From an uncultured Afifella sp. (GTDB taxonomy: Bacteria; Pseudomonadota; Alphaproteobacteria; Rhizobiales; Afifellaceae), in the NCBI GenBank assembly GCA_947259045.1, contig CAMYKZ010000004.1, positions 1-64,000 of the forward strand: a stretch of 64,000 nucleotides of DNA, written 5' to 3'. The notes below the pieces were generated by a model. The model was not told the origin of the DNA, did not search any database, and saw only the letters and a list, made by a program, of their open reading frames with translations. Made by a program: the position numbers and the translations under genes. The stretch's first letter is position 1. Each line of letters starts with the position of its first letter. Positions 24,795 through 34,443 of the stretch are shown here, in pieces.

Positions 24795-24821
24795 CACGTC
24801 CGCCTATGTATTTTCTGCTTG

Positions 24822-25766
24822 TCAGGCGTCCCGTTTTGCCTCGATCGCGTCCCAGACCAGCCCGGCGGCATTGATGCCGTCGAAGCGCGAAAGCTCGCGG
24901 ATGCCGGTCGGCGAGGTGACGTTGATCTCCGTCATCACGTCGCCGATGATGTCGATGCCGACCAGGATGAACCCGCGTTTCTTGAGTTCCGGGCCGATGC
25001 GGGCGCAGATCTCCCGGTCGCGGTCATTCAGCCGGTAGGCCTCCGCCCTGCCGCCGGCATGCATGTTGGAACGCGCATCGCCGGGTTTCGGCACCCGGTT
25101 GATACCGCCGGCCGCCTCGCCGTCGATGATAAGGATGCGCCGGTCGCCCTGGCGTACCGCCGGCAGGTAGCGCTGCACCACATAGGGCTCGCGGAAATTG
25201 ATCGCGAACAGCTCCAGCAGCGCCGACAGGTTCTCATCGTCCTCGCGCACCCGGAACACGGCCGCACCGCCATTGCCGTAAAGCGGCTTGACGATGATAT
25301 CGCCATATTCGGCCCGGAACGAGCGGATCACCTCAGGGTCGCGGGTGATCAGCGTTTCCGGCATCAGGTCGCCATATTCGGTGACAAAAAGCTTTTCCGG
25401 CGCGTTGCGCACATGCTCCGGATCATTGACCACCAGGGTCGCAGGATGGAGCCGTTCCAGAATATGCGTCGTGGTGATATAGGCCATGTCGAACGGCGGA
25501 TCCTGGCGCAGCATGATCACGTCCATGCTCGCCAGATCCGTATGCACAATGTCGCCGAGTTCCGCATGGGCGCCCTTGACGTCTGCGACCGTGACGGCTT
25601 CGACGCCAGCTTCAACCTTGCCGTTGCGCATGGAAAGCCGTTCCGGCGTGTAGTGAAACAGCTTGTGGCCGCGCGCCTGCGCCTCCAGCATCAGCGCGAA
25701 GCTCGTATCGCCGGTTATATCGATGCCGGATATGTGGTCCATCTGGAAGGCGACCTTGAGGGCCAT
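24822..25766 (-). CDS. gshB: Glutathione synthase
   Basis: A 314-residue ATP-grasp ligase that joins gamma-glutamylcysteine and glycine to glutathione. Family signatures are the N-terminal [36 protein letters not shown], the ATP-grasp loop [14 protein letters not shown] and [20 protein letters not shown] near the C-terminus. AGGAGAA precedes ATG 25766. Its place downstream of yraN and rsmI is the conserved arrangement in Hyphomicrobiales. Confidence 0.95.
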   Translation of the reverse strand: MALKVAFQMDHISGIDITGDTSFALMLEAQARGHKLFHYTPERLSMRNGKVEAGVEAVTVADVKGAHAELGDIVHTDLASMDVIMLRQDPPFDMAYITTTHILERLHPATLVVNDPEHVRNAPEKLFVTEYGDLMPETLITRDPEVIRSFRAEYGDIIVKPLYGNGGAAVFRVREDDENLSALLELFAINFREPYVVQRYLPAVRQGDRRILIIDGEAAGGINRVPKPGDARSNMHAGGRAEAYRLNDRDREICARIGPELKKRGFILVGIDIIGDVMTEINVTSPTGIRELSRFDGINAAGLVWDAIEAKRDA

Positions 25767-25913
25767 GCGGTTCTCCTGAAATGATTGTCATCGCTTAGCG
25801 GCTTGCGGCCTGTGGCGCAATCCTGCCGGCCGCATCGCATTGGACAGGTCGGCCCTGCCGCGGCTGAACGGGTTCTTTTGGAGACCCGAAGTCCGTCGGG
25901 AATAAATACCCAT

Positions 25914-25946
25914 TCGTCATTGCCGGAACAAGTCCGGCAAAGACGA
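25914..25946. repeat. Palindromic intergenic repeat-like hairpin
   Basis: TGCCGGA (25921-25927) and TCCGGCA (25933-25939) form a perfect stem, flanked by TCGTC and GACGA. The sequence belongs in style to the short palindromic elements scattered between Hyphomicrobiales genes. It lies between gshB and yraN and may also act as an mRNA structure. Confidence 0.55.
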
Positions 25947-25983
25947 AACGGGGCAGCGGCCGCCCTACAAATTCAGTCGACGC

Positions 25984-26349
25984 TCAAAACGCATTCACCA
26001 GATGTTTCGGCAAACGCCAAGAGGCAATCAGCACAATGTCAAACCGGAACGTCAGGCCTTCGGCCGCCGGATGACGCGCAAGCCAGACGTCGGCGGCGTT
26101 GCGGATGCGCCGTTCCGCCGCCGCTGTGATCGCGTCCTCTGCCGCCTCAACGCTTGCACGCGCCTTGACCTCGACAAAGGCCACCGTGCCGCCGCGCTTG
26201 ACGATCAGGTCGATCTCGCCGAGCTTCGTGCGGTATCGCCGCGCCAGCAATCTGTAACCATGCGCCATCAGCCAGAGCGCCGCGGCCCACTCCGCCACAT
26301 GGCCAAGCCGGTAAGCGCGCTTTTTCGTCTTTGCGGGAATTGCGCTCAT
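25984..26349 (-). CDS. yraN: YraN family protein (UPF0102)
   Basis: A 121-residue restriction-endonuclease-fold protein. It has the UPF0102 pattern ARRYRTKLGEIDLIVKRGGT then VAFVEVKARAS, with the D-(x)n-E-x-K nuclease-like residues. Its role is uncertain, probably nucleic-acid handling. Its start (ATG 26349) overlaps the rsmI stop by 4 bases, so the two are coupled; the rsmI-yraN-gshB order is conserved. Confidence 0.9.
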   Translation of the reverse strand: MSAIPAKTKKRAYRLGHVAEWAAALWLMAHGYRLLARRYRTKLGEIDLIVKRGGTVAFVEVKARASVEAAEDAITAAAERRIRNAADVWLARHPAAEGLTFRFDIVLIASWRLPKHLVNAF

Positions 26350-27419
26350 ATTTCTTTTTTATCGCGCAATTCCAGCGCCCGCCGGTAGAGCAGCCGGCGC
26401 TTCATCCCGGTTTGTGCGGCAACCTGATCGGCTGCATGACGCACCGTTCCGCCTGCCAGCGCGGCCTCAAGCAGCGCGTCCACTGCCGCCGGATCGGCTT
26501 CCCTCTCCTGTGCGCCGCGCGAGCGGATCAGCAGCACAATCTCGCCCTTGACCGGCTGGCCGTGATATTTTTCCGCCAGTTCCGCCAGAGGCCCCCTGTC
26601 GAAGGTCTCATAAAGTTTGGTCAGCTCACGGCAGACGCAGGCCATTGTTTCGCCGCCGAAGATCTCGGCCGCATCGGCAAGACATGCCGGCAGGCGGCGT
26701 GGCGACTCCAGCAACACAAGAGTCGTTTCAGAGCGCGCCAGATCGGTGAACTGCCGGCGACGGGCGCCGGCCTTGCTGGCGGCAAACCCGGCAAAATGCA
26801 CCTGATCCGTCGGCAGCCCGGCCCCGGCCAGCGCCGCCAGAAGCGATGACGGGCCCGGAACCGGGACAACCGGCAGGCCGCGCTGCAGCAGGGCCTCGAC
26901 CAGGCGGTAACCCGGGTCTGAAATCAGCGGCGTGCCGGCATCGGAGACCAGCGCAACGGCCTGTCCGCTCTCCACCGCCTGAACGACTCTGTCGCGCTCT
27001 TTATCGTCACTATAGTCATGATAGGACATCAGACTCGCACGAATATCGTAGCGCGCCAGAAGCTTTCGCGTGACCCGCGTATCCTCGCAGGCAATGCGGT
27101 CGGCCGCCGCCAGCGTATCCAGAGCGCGAATGGTAATATCCGAAAGATTGCCGATCGGCGTGGCGACGATATAAAGCCCCGGCGTCAGTTGCGGCGCCTG
27201 GATGATCTGGCTGCGGATGATATAAGTCGCGCTCTTGCGGTCATTTCGCCGATCACTGGGCCGATCACTGGGCCGATTACTGGGCCGATTACTGGGCCGA
27301 TCATGGGATTGCGCACCGGACTGTCCTCCGGCGCGCTCCGGCGAACGGCTTGCGGTCTGTTCTGCCGGGTCCTGCCCGCTGGTGCCCCGACCGTCTTGCG
27401 GATTGCGCCGAACCGCCAT
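26346..27419 (-). CDS. rsmI: 16S rRNA (cytidine1402-2'-O)-methyltransferase RsmI with an unusual charged N-terminal extension
   Basis: A 357-residue SAM-dependent methyltransferase that modifies C1402 of 16S rRNA. The core begins near residue 77 with GLYIVATPIGNLSDITIRAL, and LVSDAGTPLISDPGYRLVEA follows, both classic RsmI signatures. Before it lies a hydrophilic extension of about 75 residues rich in Arg, Ser and Asp, including repeats of the type NRPS/DRPS made by a 12-base tandem repeat at 27249-27307. ATG 27419 is chosen because the extension is encoded in frame there. Core RsmI proteins are usually near 280 residues, so the extension is extra. Confidence 0.93.
   Translation of the reverse strand: MAVRRNPQDGRGTSGQDPAEQTASRSPERAGGQSGAQSHDRPSNRPSNRPSDRPSDRRNDRKSATYIIRSQIIQAPQLTPGLYIVATPIGNLSDITIRALDTLAAADRIACEDTRVTRKLLARYDIRASLMSYHDYSDDKERDRVVQAVESGQAVALVSDAGTPLISDPGYRLVEALLQRGLPVVPVPGPSSLLAALAGAGLPTDQVHFAGFAASKAGARRRQFTDLARSETTLVLLESPRRLPACLADAAEIFGGETMACVCRELTKLYETFDRGPLAELAEKYHGQPVKGEIVLLIRSRGAQEREADPAAVDALLEAALAGGTVRHAADQVAAQTGMKRRLLYRRALELRDKKEI
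27249..27307. repeat. Tandem 12-base repeat inside rsmI
   Basis: Four consecutive 12-base units of the type CCGATYACTGGG (27249-27296) and a shorter degenerate fifth copy (27297-27307) lie in frame with rsmI. They encode repeated Arg-Pro-Ser-Asn/Asp residues on the minus strand. Because the unit length is a multiple of three, copy-number change would leave the frame intact. Confidence 0.9.
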
Positions 27420-27531
27420 TGTGATGCCTTTTTCAAGCTCGATTACAGGTTTTGGCGCGAACATCTTGCCGCGCCATGGAATTAACTTTACGTTCGTAGC
27501 CGCGGGGAAGGCATTTGAAAAGGAGAAGGCC

Positions 27532-28824
27532 GTGAAGGTCTTGTATAGCGGCGTAACGGCGTCCGTCACGGAATACGCTCACGCAATTGCCAAAAGTGCG
27601 ATGTTCAAACGGCCTGATATCATGAGCCGGGCGATCATCGCCGGGGGCTGGATTCGTGCCAGGGTTTCAACCGCCCTGGTTTGCCTGCTCGCTTTGTTTG
27701 CCGTTCACGCCTGTACGCCGGTCACCGGTCCGGCCGGGCCGGACAGCACGGTCGGCGATCCGGGTCTTGCATCCGGCGAAACGCTGGGAACCGGGTCTGT
27801 CCGGGTCGCACTGCTGGTATCGCGCAGCGCAACCGGCAATGCCGGCAGTACCGCGCTGGCCTACCGCAACGCGGCGGAACTGGCGCTGAAGGATTTTCCC
27901 AACGCCGATATTCAGCTCGTGGTCTATGATACCGGCGGTACGCCGGAATCCGCCCTGACGGCTGCCAACCGGGCGGTATCTGAGGGTGCTGAACTGATCC
28001 TTGGCCCGCTGTTTTCAAGCGAGGTTCGCGCGGTCGCACCGATCGCCCGCAGGGCGGGCATTCCGGTTGTGGCGTTTTCATCCGACAGCGCGGTGGCCGG
28101 AAACGGTGTTTATCTGCTCTCCTTCCTGCCTGCCAACAATATCGACGCCATTATCGATTATGCCGCCTCCAAGGGTCAGCGTTCCTATGCCGCCATCCTG
28201 CCCGACGACGGCTACGGCGCAGTCGTGGAAGCGGCGTTCCGCGCGCGGGTTGCCGCAACCGGCGGACGGATCCTGGTGATCGAAAAATACCAGCTCGACA
28301 AGATCGACATCCAGGCCAAGGCGGCCAAGATTGCCGAAATAGGCGATCAGATCGACACTCTGCTGATACCCGGAACCGGCGAGGAAGTGCCGCTGATCAC
28401 CGGAATCCTGTCGACCTCTGGCATGTCCGGCAACGATGTCTTGTATCTTGGCAGCGGTCAGTGGGACGACCGGCGGATCCATAACGATCAGGCGCTGGCC
28501 GGCGCAGTCTACCCGGCGCCCGACCGCAGGGGTTTCGACACTTTCGCCCAGCGCTACAAGGCCGCCTATCAGGCCGAACCGCCGCGCCGGGCATCACTCG
28601 CCTATGACGGTGTCGTACTCGCCGCAGGCCTTGTGCGCCAGTTCGGCAATGAGCGGTTTTCCCAGACCGTGCTGACCAATTCGAACGGTTTTGCCGGCAT
28701 CGACGGTGTCTTCCGGTTCCTGACCAACGGCGCCAACCAGCGCCAGTTGAACATCTACGGGGTCACCGGCTCCGGAACCCGGCTGGTGAAACCGGCGCCG
28801 CGAGCCTTCGGTTCAGGGACCTGA
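27532..28824 (+). CDS. LppC/YraM-type lipoprotein (penicillin-binding protein activator-like)
   Basis: A lipoprotein of the LppC/YraM (LpoA-like) family with a periplasmic-binding-protein fold, implicated in activating peptidoglycan synthases at the outer membrane. The signal stretch TALVCLLALFAVHAC ends at the lipobox Cys, followed by a binding domain (VALLVSRSATGNAGSTALAY, GAELILGPLFSSEVRAVAPI). GTG 27532 has a strong AGGAGAAGG ribosome site and is proposed, giving 430 residues. The signal peptide alone would suggest ATG 27601 or ATG 27622, so the start is uncertain. It is divergent from rsmI, a common pairing. Confidence 0.88.
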   Translation: MKVLYSGVTASVTEYAHAIAKSAMFKRPDIMSRAIIAGGWIRARVSTALVCLLALFAVHACTPVTGPAGPDSTVGDPGLASGETLGTGSVRVALLVSRSATGNAGSTALAYRNAAELALKDFPNADIQLVVYDTGGTPESALTAANRAVSEGAELILGPLFSSEVRAVAPIARRAGIPVVAFSSDSAVAGNGVYLLSFLPANNIDAIIDYAASKGQRSYAAILPDDGYGAVVEAAFRARVAATGGRILVIEKYQLDKIDIQAKAAKIAEIGDQIDTLLIPGTGEEVPLITGILSTSGMSGNDVLYLGSGQWDDRRIHNDQALAGAVYPAPDRRGFDTFAQRYKAAYQAEPPRRASLAYDGVVLAAGLVRQFGNERFSQTVLTNSNGFAGIDGVFRFLTNGANQRQLNIYGVTGSGTRLVKPAPRAFGSGT

Positions 28825-28844
28825 AACGTTTGTCCTGACAGGCT

Positions 28845-30017
28845 TCAAGCCGCCAGATCGGCAACCACCGCGTCAAGAACCGAACTGCCGGCGCGGGTGA
28901 CCCTGAGCCGGCCGCCGCCCGCTGCCTGACTGTCCAGAACCTCGATCATGCCATGGGTGGTGAGCGCGCTGATGCGCTCCGGATCGAATGGCCTGCCGCT
29001 GATTTCCGTGTAACGGCCAATCTCCAGGCCTTCGTCGAGCCGCAGGCCCATCAGCAGCATTTCATCCGCTGCCTCTTCCAATGTCAGCACATCGTCGGTC
29101 ACAAGCCCGTGCCCGTCGCTCTCGACCCGCTTCAGCCAGTTTTCCGGGTGCAGTTCGGTGGCCGTGGCGTGTTTTTCGCCATCGATGGTCAGCCGGCCAT
29201 GGGCGCCGGGGCCGACGCCGACATAATCGCGGTAGCGCCAATAGGTCATATTGTGCCGGCTTTCCGCGCCCGGGCTGGCATGATTGGAGATCTCATAGGC
29301 GGGCAGGCCATGCGCGGCGGTAACGGACTGCGTAACCTCGTAAAAATCCGCCTGGCGGTCATCATCGGGCATGGTCAGACGTCCGGCCTGAAACAGAGCC
29401 GCAAACGGCGTGCCGGGTTCGATCGTCAGCTGGTAGAGCGACAGATGATCGGCCGCCATGGCAATCGCCTGCTCCAGTTCGCCCTGCCATTCATCGGGTG
29501 TCTGCTCCGGCCGGCCGTAAATCAGGTCGAATGACAGCCGCGGAAATGTGCTGCGGGCAATTTCGACGGCGGCTTTGGCCTCCGCCACATTGTGCAGCCG
29601 CCCAAGCCGCTTCAGATCCGGATCGTTGAGCGCCTGCACGCCGAGCGAGACGCGGTTGACGCCGGCGGTCCGGTAGCCGCGGAAACGCTCCGCCTCGACG
29701 CTGGACGGATTGGCCTCAAGGGTGATTTCGGCGCCGTCTGCGACCGTCCACAAGGCGCCGATCCGCGACAGAACATCGTCCACCGTCTCCGGCGCCATCA
29801 GCGAGGGCGTACCGCCGCCCAGAAAGATGCTCGTCACCGTCCGTCCGGCGGTCCGTTCGGCAAAATGGCTTAGTTCGGCGGCAAAGGCGCGTACGAAGCG
29901 CGGCTGATCGACGGCGCGGTGGGGGACATGCGAATTAAAATCGCAATAGGGGCATTTGGCGGCACAGAACGGCCAGTGCACATAGACGCCGAACCGGGTT
30001 TCACGCTCATCGATCAT
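28845..30017 (-). CDS. hemW: Radical SAM heme chaperone HemW
   Basis: A 390-residue radical SAM protein of the HemW (oxygen-independent coproporphyrinogen III oxidase-like) family. The iron-sulfur motif CAAKCPYCDF is in YVHWPFCAAKCPYCDFNSH, then GGGTPSL and SFDLIYGRPEQTPDEW. HemW inserts heme into target proteins rather than oxidising coproporphyrinogen; absence of the extra HemN Cys fits this. It follows rdgB after 3 bases on the minus strand and is the last gene of rph-rdgB-hemW. Confidence 0.93.
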   Translation of the reverse strand: MIDERETRFGVYVHWPFCAAKCPYCDFNSHVPHRAVDQPRFVRAFAAELSHFAERTAGRTVTSIFLGGGTPSLMAPETVDDVLSRIGALWTVADGAEITLEANPSSVEAERFRGYRTAGVNRVSLGVQALNDPDLKRLGRLHNVAEAKAAVEIARSTFPRLSFDLIYGRPEQTPDEWQGELEQAIAMAADHLSLYQLTIEPGTPFAALFQAGRLTMPDDDRQADFYEVTQSVTAAHGLPAYEISNHASPGAESRHNMTYWRYRDYVGVGPGAHGRLTIDGEKHATATELHPENWLKRVESDGHGLVTDDVLTLEEAADEMLLMGLRLDEGLEIGRYTEISGRPFDPERISALTTHGMIEVLDSQAAGGGRLRVTRAGSSVLDAVVADLAA

Positions 30018-30020
30018 ATC

Positions 30021-30698
30021 TTATGCTTTTGCCGGATTACGCGTCAGGCCGGACAGGCATGCTGCGGCAAACACGGCGAAGGCGCGGGCGCGGTGCGACA
30101 AGGGCGGTGCCTGGTCGTCACCGGGCGTCCAGCCATGTTTTTCGTCCGCGTCCATTTCGCCGAACGTGCGCTCGAACCCGTCCGGCAGGAACGCCGGATC
30201 ATATCCGAAACCCTGGCTGCCGCGCGGCGGCCAGACCATCGTGCCGCCGACAATGCCGGCAAACGTCACCGTCTCCACACCCGGGCGCGCCAGAGCCAGG
30301 ACACAGACAAATTGCGCGCCGCGATTGATCTCGGCCGCGCCTTTGCCCTGCATCTTTTCTTCCACATTGCGCATCGCCATGGCGAAATCCCGGCTGCCGT
30401 CGGCAGCCTCCGCCCAGCGCGCCGAATAGATGCCGGGATCGCCGCCCAGCGCATCGACCGCCAGGCCGGAATCGTCGGCCAGCGCCGGCAGCCCGCTGCC
30501 AAGGCAGGCGGTTTCGGCTTTCAGAACCGCATTTTCCTCAAATGTCGACCCGGTCTCTTCCGGATCGATCAGGCCAAGCTCTGCCGCCGTGCGGATTTCA
30601 AAACCGTAGGGTTCCAGCAGTTCGCGGATTTCGCGCACCTTGCCGTCATTGTGGCTGGCGATGACCAGCGGTCCCGGTTCCAAGACGATATCGGCCAT
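30021..30698 (-). CDS. rdgB: XTP/dITP diphosphohydrolase (non-canonical purine NTP pyrophosphatase)
   Basis: A 225-residue Ham1/RdgB enzyme that removes deaminated purine nucleotides. Motifs are [20 protein letters not shown] at the N-terminus and [20 protein letters not shown] near residue 75, with [12 protein letters not shown] later. It lies between rph and hemW, the conserved order, with only 9 bases after rph. Confidence 0.95.
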   Translation of the reverse strand: MADIVLEPGPLVIASHNDGKVREIRELLEPYGFEIRTAAELGLIDPEETGSTFEENAVLKAETACLGSGLPALADDSGLAVDALGGDPGIYSARWAEAADGSRDFAMAMRNVEEKMQGKGAAEINRGAQFVCVLALARPGVETVTFAGIVGGTMVWPPRGSQGFGYDPAFLPDGFERTFGEMDADEKHGWTPGDDQAPPLSHRARAFAVFAAACLSGLTRNPAKA

Positions 30699-30707
30699 GC
30701 GTCGCCC

Positions 30708-31430
30708 TCAGCCGGCAGCCATTTTCTGCAGGTCAACCAGTTTGCCGATACCCTCGCCGGCGAGATCCATCAGCGCATTGAACTCGTCGCGCGAGAACGG
30801 CGCGCCTTCGGCGGTGCCCTGGATTTCCACCAGTCCGCCGGAACCGGTCATGACAAAATTGGCGTCGGTCTCTGCATTGCTGTCTTCGTCATAATCGAGA
30901 TCGAGCACCGGCGTCCCCTTGTAGATGCCGCACGAGATCGCCGCGACATGGTCGATAAGCACCTTGTCGCCGACCATGTGCCGCGTCTGCATCCACATCA
31001 GCGCATCCTTCAGCGCCACCCAGGCGCCGGTAATGGAGGCTGTGCGGGTACCGCCGTCGGCCTGGATGACATCGCAGTCGACCGTGATCTGGCGTTCACC
31101 GAGCGCCTTCAGGTCAACGACGGAGCGCAGCGAGCGACCGATCAGCCGCTGGATTTCCTGCGTCCGGCCGCTCTGTTTGCCCGATGCCGCCTCGCGCCGC
31201 ATCCGCTCGCCGGTGGAGCGCGGCAACATGCCGTATTCCGCCGTCACCCAACCCTTGCCGCTGCCGCGCATCCAGCCCGGCACCTGTTCGATCACGCTGG
31301 CGGTGCACAAAACATGGGTTTCGCCGAAGCGCACCATGCAGGAGCCTTCCGCATGGCGGGAAAAGCCGCGTTCCAGGGTCACCGCCCGCATTTCGCCGGG
31401 CGCCCGTCTTGATGGTCTTGTCGCTGTCAT
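30708..31430 (-). CDS. rph: Ribonuclease PH
   Basis: A 240-residue phosphorolytic 3'-5' exoribonuclease that trims tRNA 3' ends. It matches the family along its length: [20 protein letters not shown], then [35 protein letters not shown] and [23 protein letters not shown] 31430 opens the operon rph-rdgB-hemW, divergent from hrcA across 216 bases. Confidence 0.96.
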   Translation of the reverse strand: MTATRPSRRAPGEMRAVTLERGFSRHAEGSCMVRFGETHVLCTASVIEQVPGWMRGSGKGWVTAEYGMLPRSTGERMRREAASGKQSGRTQEIQRLIGRSLRSVVDLKALGERQITVDCDVIQADGGTRTASITGAWVALKDALMWMQTRHMVGDKVLIDHVAAISCGIYKGTPVLDLDYDEDSNAETDANFVMTGSGGLVEIQGTAEGAPFSRDEFNALMDLAGEGIGKLVDLQKMAAG

Positions 31431-31646
31431 GAGCCGGTCAATCGTCTTGTTAAATCAAGCCCGTCTGTTACGCCGATACGGCGTTGGCGTAAAGCCCGCA
31501 CAGGCTGCACGAGGACCAAACCGTGCGATGGCGGCGATTGCCCCCTTGCAGAGCCGGTGCGGGTCTCAATATGATTATGGTATCGCAGCCCTGCGCGCAT
31601 CTGTGCGTCACCGGGTTTGGCAGACGAACAGGTTGGTGTGGTGCGC

Positions 31647-32711
31647 ATGCATTCAGAATCGCTTTCAGCCCTCGACGATCGGACACGGCAGATTTTCCGC
31701 GCCATCGTGGAGAGTTTTCTCGATACCGGCGATCCCGTCGGGTCGCGCAATATCAGCCGTCTGCTGCCGCGCTCGCTGTCGCCGGCATCGGTGCGCAACG
31801 TGATGGCCGACCTGGAGCAGATCGGCCTGATCTACGCCCCCCATACCAGCGCCGGCCGGCTGCCGACGGAATTGGGCCTGCGCATGTTTGTCGACAGTTT
31901 CCTGGAAACCGGCGAACTGTCGGCCGGCGAACGCAGCCGCATCGAGGCGGAAGTCCGCGCCCGCGGCGATGACACGTCGGTGGAAAACCTTCTGACGGAA
32001 GCCAGCCAGATGCTGTCGGGCATGTCGCACGGCGCCGGTGTCGTGCTGGCCGCCAAGGCCGATGTGCGGCTGCGGCATGTGGAATTTGTCCGCCTGGAGC
32101 CGACCAAGGCGCTGGTGGTGCTGGTTTCCGACAGCGGTTCGGTGGAAAACCGGGTGATCGACATTCCAAACGGGCTGCCCGCGTCGGCGCTGACGGAAGC
32201 CTCCAACTATCTCAACGCCCATATTCACGGCCGCACCCTGTCGGAGGCCCGCGCCGAGCTGGAACGGCTCGCCGATGCGCGGCGCAAGGAAATCGATGCG
32301 CTGACGGACAAGGTGATCGCCGACGGCGTCGCGACATGGTCGGGCGCCGCACAGGACGCGCCGACCCTGATCGTGCGCGGCCGCTCCAACCTTCTCGACA
32401 ATCTGACGGCAACCGAGGATCTGGAGCGGGTGCGGATGCTGTTCGACGATCTGGAGGCCAAGACCGACCTGATCCAGCTCTTGGGGCTGGCGGAGGGCGG
32501 CGAGGGCGTGCGCATCTTCATCGGCTCGGAAAACAAGCTTTTTTCCATGTCCGGTTCGTCGCTGATCGTAGCTCCATTCCAGGATTCCGCCGATCAGGTT
32601 GTCGGCGTGCTCGGCGTGATCGGCCCCACCCGGCTGAATTATGCCCGGGTGATTCCCGCCGTCGATTATACCGCCCAGCTGATCGGGCAATTGGTCGGGC
32701 GCAAGGGATAA
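31647..32711 (+). CDS. hrcA: Heat-inducible transcription repressor HrcA
   Basis: A 354-residue repressor of chaperone genes that senses free GroEL. The N-terminal winged helix is visible ([20 protein letters not shown], then [18 protein letters not shown]), the GAF-like part carries [17 protein letters not shown], and the C-terminal end [20 protein letters not shown] is highly conserved. ATG 31647 fits the usual start; upstream in-frame GTG/TTG codons would lengthen it by 2 to 10 residues. It sits between divergent rph and grpE, the order of most alphaproteobacteria. No CIRCE element was found next to it. Confidence 0.95.
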   Translation: MHSESLSALDDRTRQIFRAIVESFLDTGDPVGSRNISRLLPRSLSPASVRNVMADLEQIGLIYAPHTSAGRLPTELGLRMFVDSFLETGELSAGERSRIEAEVRARGDDTSVENLLTEASQMLSGMSHGAGVVLAAKADVRLRHVEFVRLEPTKALVVLVSDSGSVENRVIDIPNGLPASALTEASNYLNAHIHGRTLSEARAELERLADARRKEIDALTDKVIADGVATWSGAAQDAPTLIVRGRSNLLDNLTATEDLERVRMLFDDLEAKTDLIQLLGLAEGGEGVRIFIGSENKLFSMSGSSLIVAPFQDSADQVVGVLGVIGPTRLNYARVIPAVDYTAQLIGQLVGRKG

Positions 32712-32837
32712 CGCCGCAAAAAGCCGGCAAAATGCCCGTTTCCCGTCAATTCCGGCATGTCAGTGCTTGATTTTCTTTGCCGAAGCCTCGATATCCGCTG
32801 CGAACGAAAAGCTGCGAACACAAACCGGTGAGCTTTC

Positions 32838-33614
32838 ATGAGTAACCCAGAAAACAAAAACGATCCCGACAGCCTGGCCGCCGAAGAGGCTGCCGCTGCC
32901 GACGCGGCAGCCGATGCTGCCGCCGACTATGCCGCGCGCAATGCGGCCCATTATGCCGCCGAAGCCGAACCCGGAGGCACGCCCTACGATCCGGCAACCG
33001 ACGCAAATGCTGCGGAAGACGAACGGATCCTGCAACTTGAGGCGGAAAAGGCCCAATTGGCTGAGCGTTATGTGCGCATCGCAGCCGATATGGACAACCT
33101 GCGCAAGCGCACCGAGCGCGAAGCGGCCGATGCGCGCAAATACGCCGTCAGCAAGTTCGCCGCCGATATTCTCGGCGTCAGCGACAATCTGCAGCGCGCC
33201 AAGGAGGCTGCCGGCCAGGGCGAAGGCGCGCTTGAGGCGATCATCGAGGGCATCGACGTGACGACCCGCGAAATGGAGCGGATCCTGGCAAAACACGGTG
33301 TGGTAAAAATCCCGGCCGAGGGCGAAAAGTTCGACCCCAATCACCATCAGGCGATGTATGAAGTGCCCGATGAAAGCGTGCCGTCGGGCACCGTCGTGCA
33401 GCTTGTCCAGGACGGTTACACGATCGGCGAGCGGGTGCTGCGCGCAGCCCTTGTCGGCGTTTCCAAGGGCGGGCCGAAATCCGCGCCACAGCCGGTAGCG
33501 GAAGCCCAGGGATCTGCGCAATCTGCCGCTGAAATTTCTGATGGGACTTCTGACGGAACTTCAGGCGAGACCGGCGAGGCCGGTGACGATGACGGCTCGC
33601 CGCAGGCGGCCTGA
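32838..33614 (+). CDS. grpE: Nucleotide exchange factor GrpE
   Basis: A 258-residue DnaK cofactor. The central coiled coil and family core start at YVRIAADMDNLRKRTEREAA, and the signature FDPNHHQAMYEVPDESVPSG lies near residue 158, with VVQLVQDGYTIGERVLRAAL following. The N-terminal 60 residues and the C-terminal 50 are low-complexity, rich in Ala, Asp and Ser/Gly/Thr, likely unstructured. It follows hrcA, so it shares heat-shock control. Confidence 0.95.
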   Translation: MSNPENKNDPDSLAAEEAAAADAAADAAADYAARNAAHYAAEAEPGGTPYDPATDANAAEDERILQLEAEKAQLAERYVRIAADMDNLRKRTEREAADARKYAVSKFAADILGVSDNLQRAKEAAGQGEGALEAIIEGIDVTTREMERILAKHGVVKIPAEGEKFDPNHHQAMYEVPDESVPSGTVVQLVQDGYTIGERVLRAALVGVSKGGPKSAPQPVAEAQGSAQSAAEISDGTSDGTSGETGEAGDDDGSPQAA

Positions 33615-33693
33615 CCTGCGCCGGCCGCTTCAGCGGTAAAAGAATTGGGCCGTTCGGGCGGCCTGATCGATATCGGCAATCCGGGCTGTCTGC

Positions 33694-34305
33694 ATGCTTC
33701 TGATCCTTGATTATCTCGGCGTTGCGGTGTTTGCCGCAACCGGCGCGCTGGCGGCCTCCAGGCGCAATCTCGATCTCGTCGCTTTCGGATTTTTCGCCAG
33801 CGTCACCGGCATCGGCGGCGGCACGCTGCGCGACATGATGCTGGGCCGGCTGCCGGTTTTCTGGGTCCAGGAACCATCCTACATCGCCGTTTGCCTCGCC
33901 ATGGCGCTGCTGGTCTGGTTCGTCGCCGAACGGCTGGCCTCCAGGCTGACGATCCTTCTGTGGGCCGATGCCATCGGCATGGCCGGCTTTGCGGTGATGG
34001 GCGCGGCGGTGGCGCTGTCGGCCGGCGTCGGCCATGGTCCGGCGATCCTGATGGGCGTGATGACGGCCACCTTCGGCGGCATCATCCGCGATGTGATCGG
34101 CGGCGAACCCTCGGTGCTGCTGAAAAAGGAAATCTATGTCACCGCGGCACTGGCCGGTTCGGCGCTCTATGTCGGCCTGAGTTTTTTCGGCGTGACGCTG
34201 TGGCCTGCGGCGACAATCGGCGCAGGGACGGCGTTCGTCATCCGCGGCGGCGCCATCCGCTACGGCTGGACCCTGCCGACCCATACGCTGCCGCCCAGGG
34301 CATGA
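33694..34305 (+). CDS. TRIC/UPF0126 family trimeric cation channel-like protein
   Basis: A 203-residue inner-membrane protein with about seven hydrophobic helices in two repeated halves. The UPF0126 motif GIGGGTLRDMMLGRLP and its counterpart GGIIRDVIGGEPSVLLKKEI are both present, as in prokaryotic TRIC-type K+ channels. Physiological role in bacteria is little known. It stands downstream of grpE with a 79-base gap. Confidence 0.9.
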   Translation: MLLILDYLGVAVFAATGALAASRRNLDLVAFGFFASVTGIGGGTLRDMMLGRLPVFWVQEPSYIAVCLAMALLVWFVAERLASRLTILLWADAIGMAGFAVMGAAVALSAGVGHGPAILMGVMTATFGGIIRDVIGGEPSVLLKKEIYVTAALAGSALYVGLSFFGVTLWPAATIGAGTAFVIRGGAIRYGWTLPTHTLPPRA

Positions 34306-34319
34306 GGGTTATTGTCGGA

Positions 34320-34415
34320 ACGCAGACTTCCATCTGCGTCCTTCCCTTCGACGGGCGCAGGACAGGAGGCTCGCTCCACTCGCACCTCAGCAACCCGAAG
34401 GGGAGCCTCGAAGGG
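34320..34415. repeat. Intergenic palindromic repeat element
   Basis: Nested palindromes fill this stretch: ACGCAGA (34320-34326) with TCTGCGT (34333-34339), CCCTTCGA (34344-34351) with TCGAAGGG (34408-34415), and GAGGCTC (34366-34372) with GAGCCTC (34403-34409). The motif GAGGCTCGCTCCACTCGCAC resembles the widespread Hyphomicrobiales 'aggctcgc...cacctcag' repeat. It lies between convergent genes and can fold into a large hairpin. Confidence 0.7.
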
Positions 34416-34443
34416 CCGGATATGAACTGCCGCTGAAACCCGC

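Noticed and set aside
29919-31412. 497-codon + strand frame over rdgB and rph
   Set aside because: It spans two well-recognised minus-strand genes and shows no motif.
31431-31646. CIRCE element before hrcA
   Set aside because: No TTAGCACTC-N9-GAGTGCTAA-like inverted repeat was found; only TTACGCC/GGCGTAA arms (31468-31492) are present.
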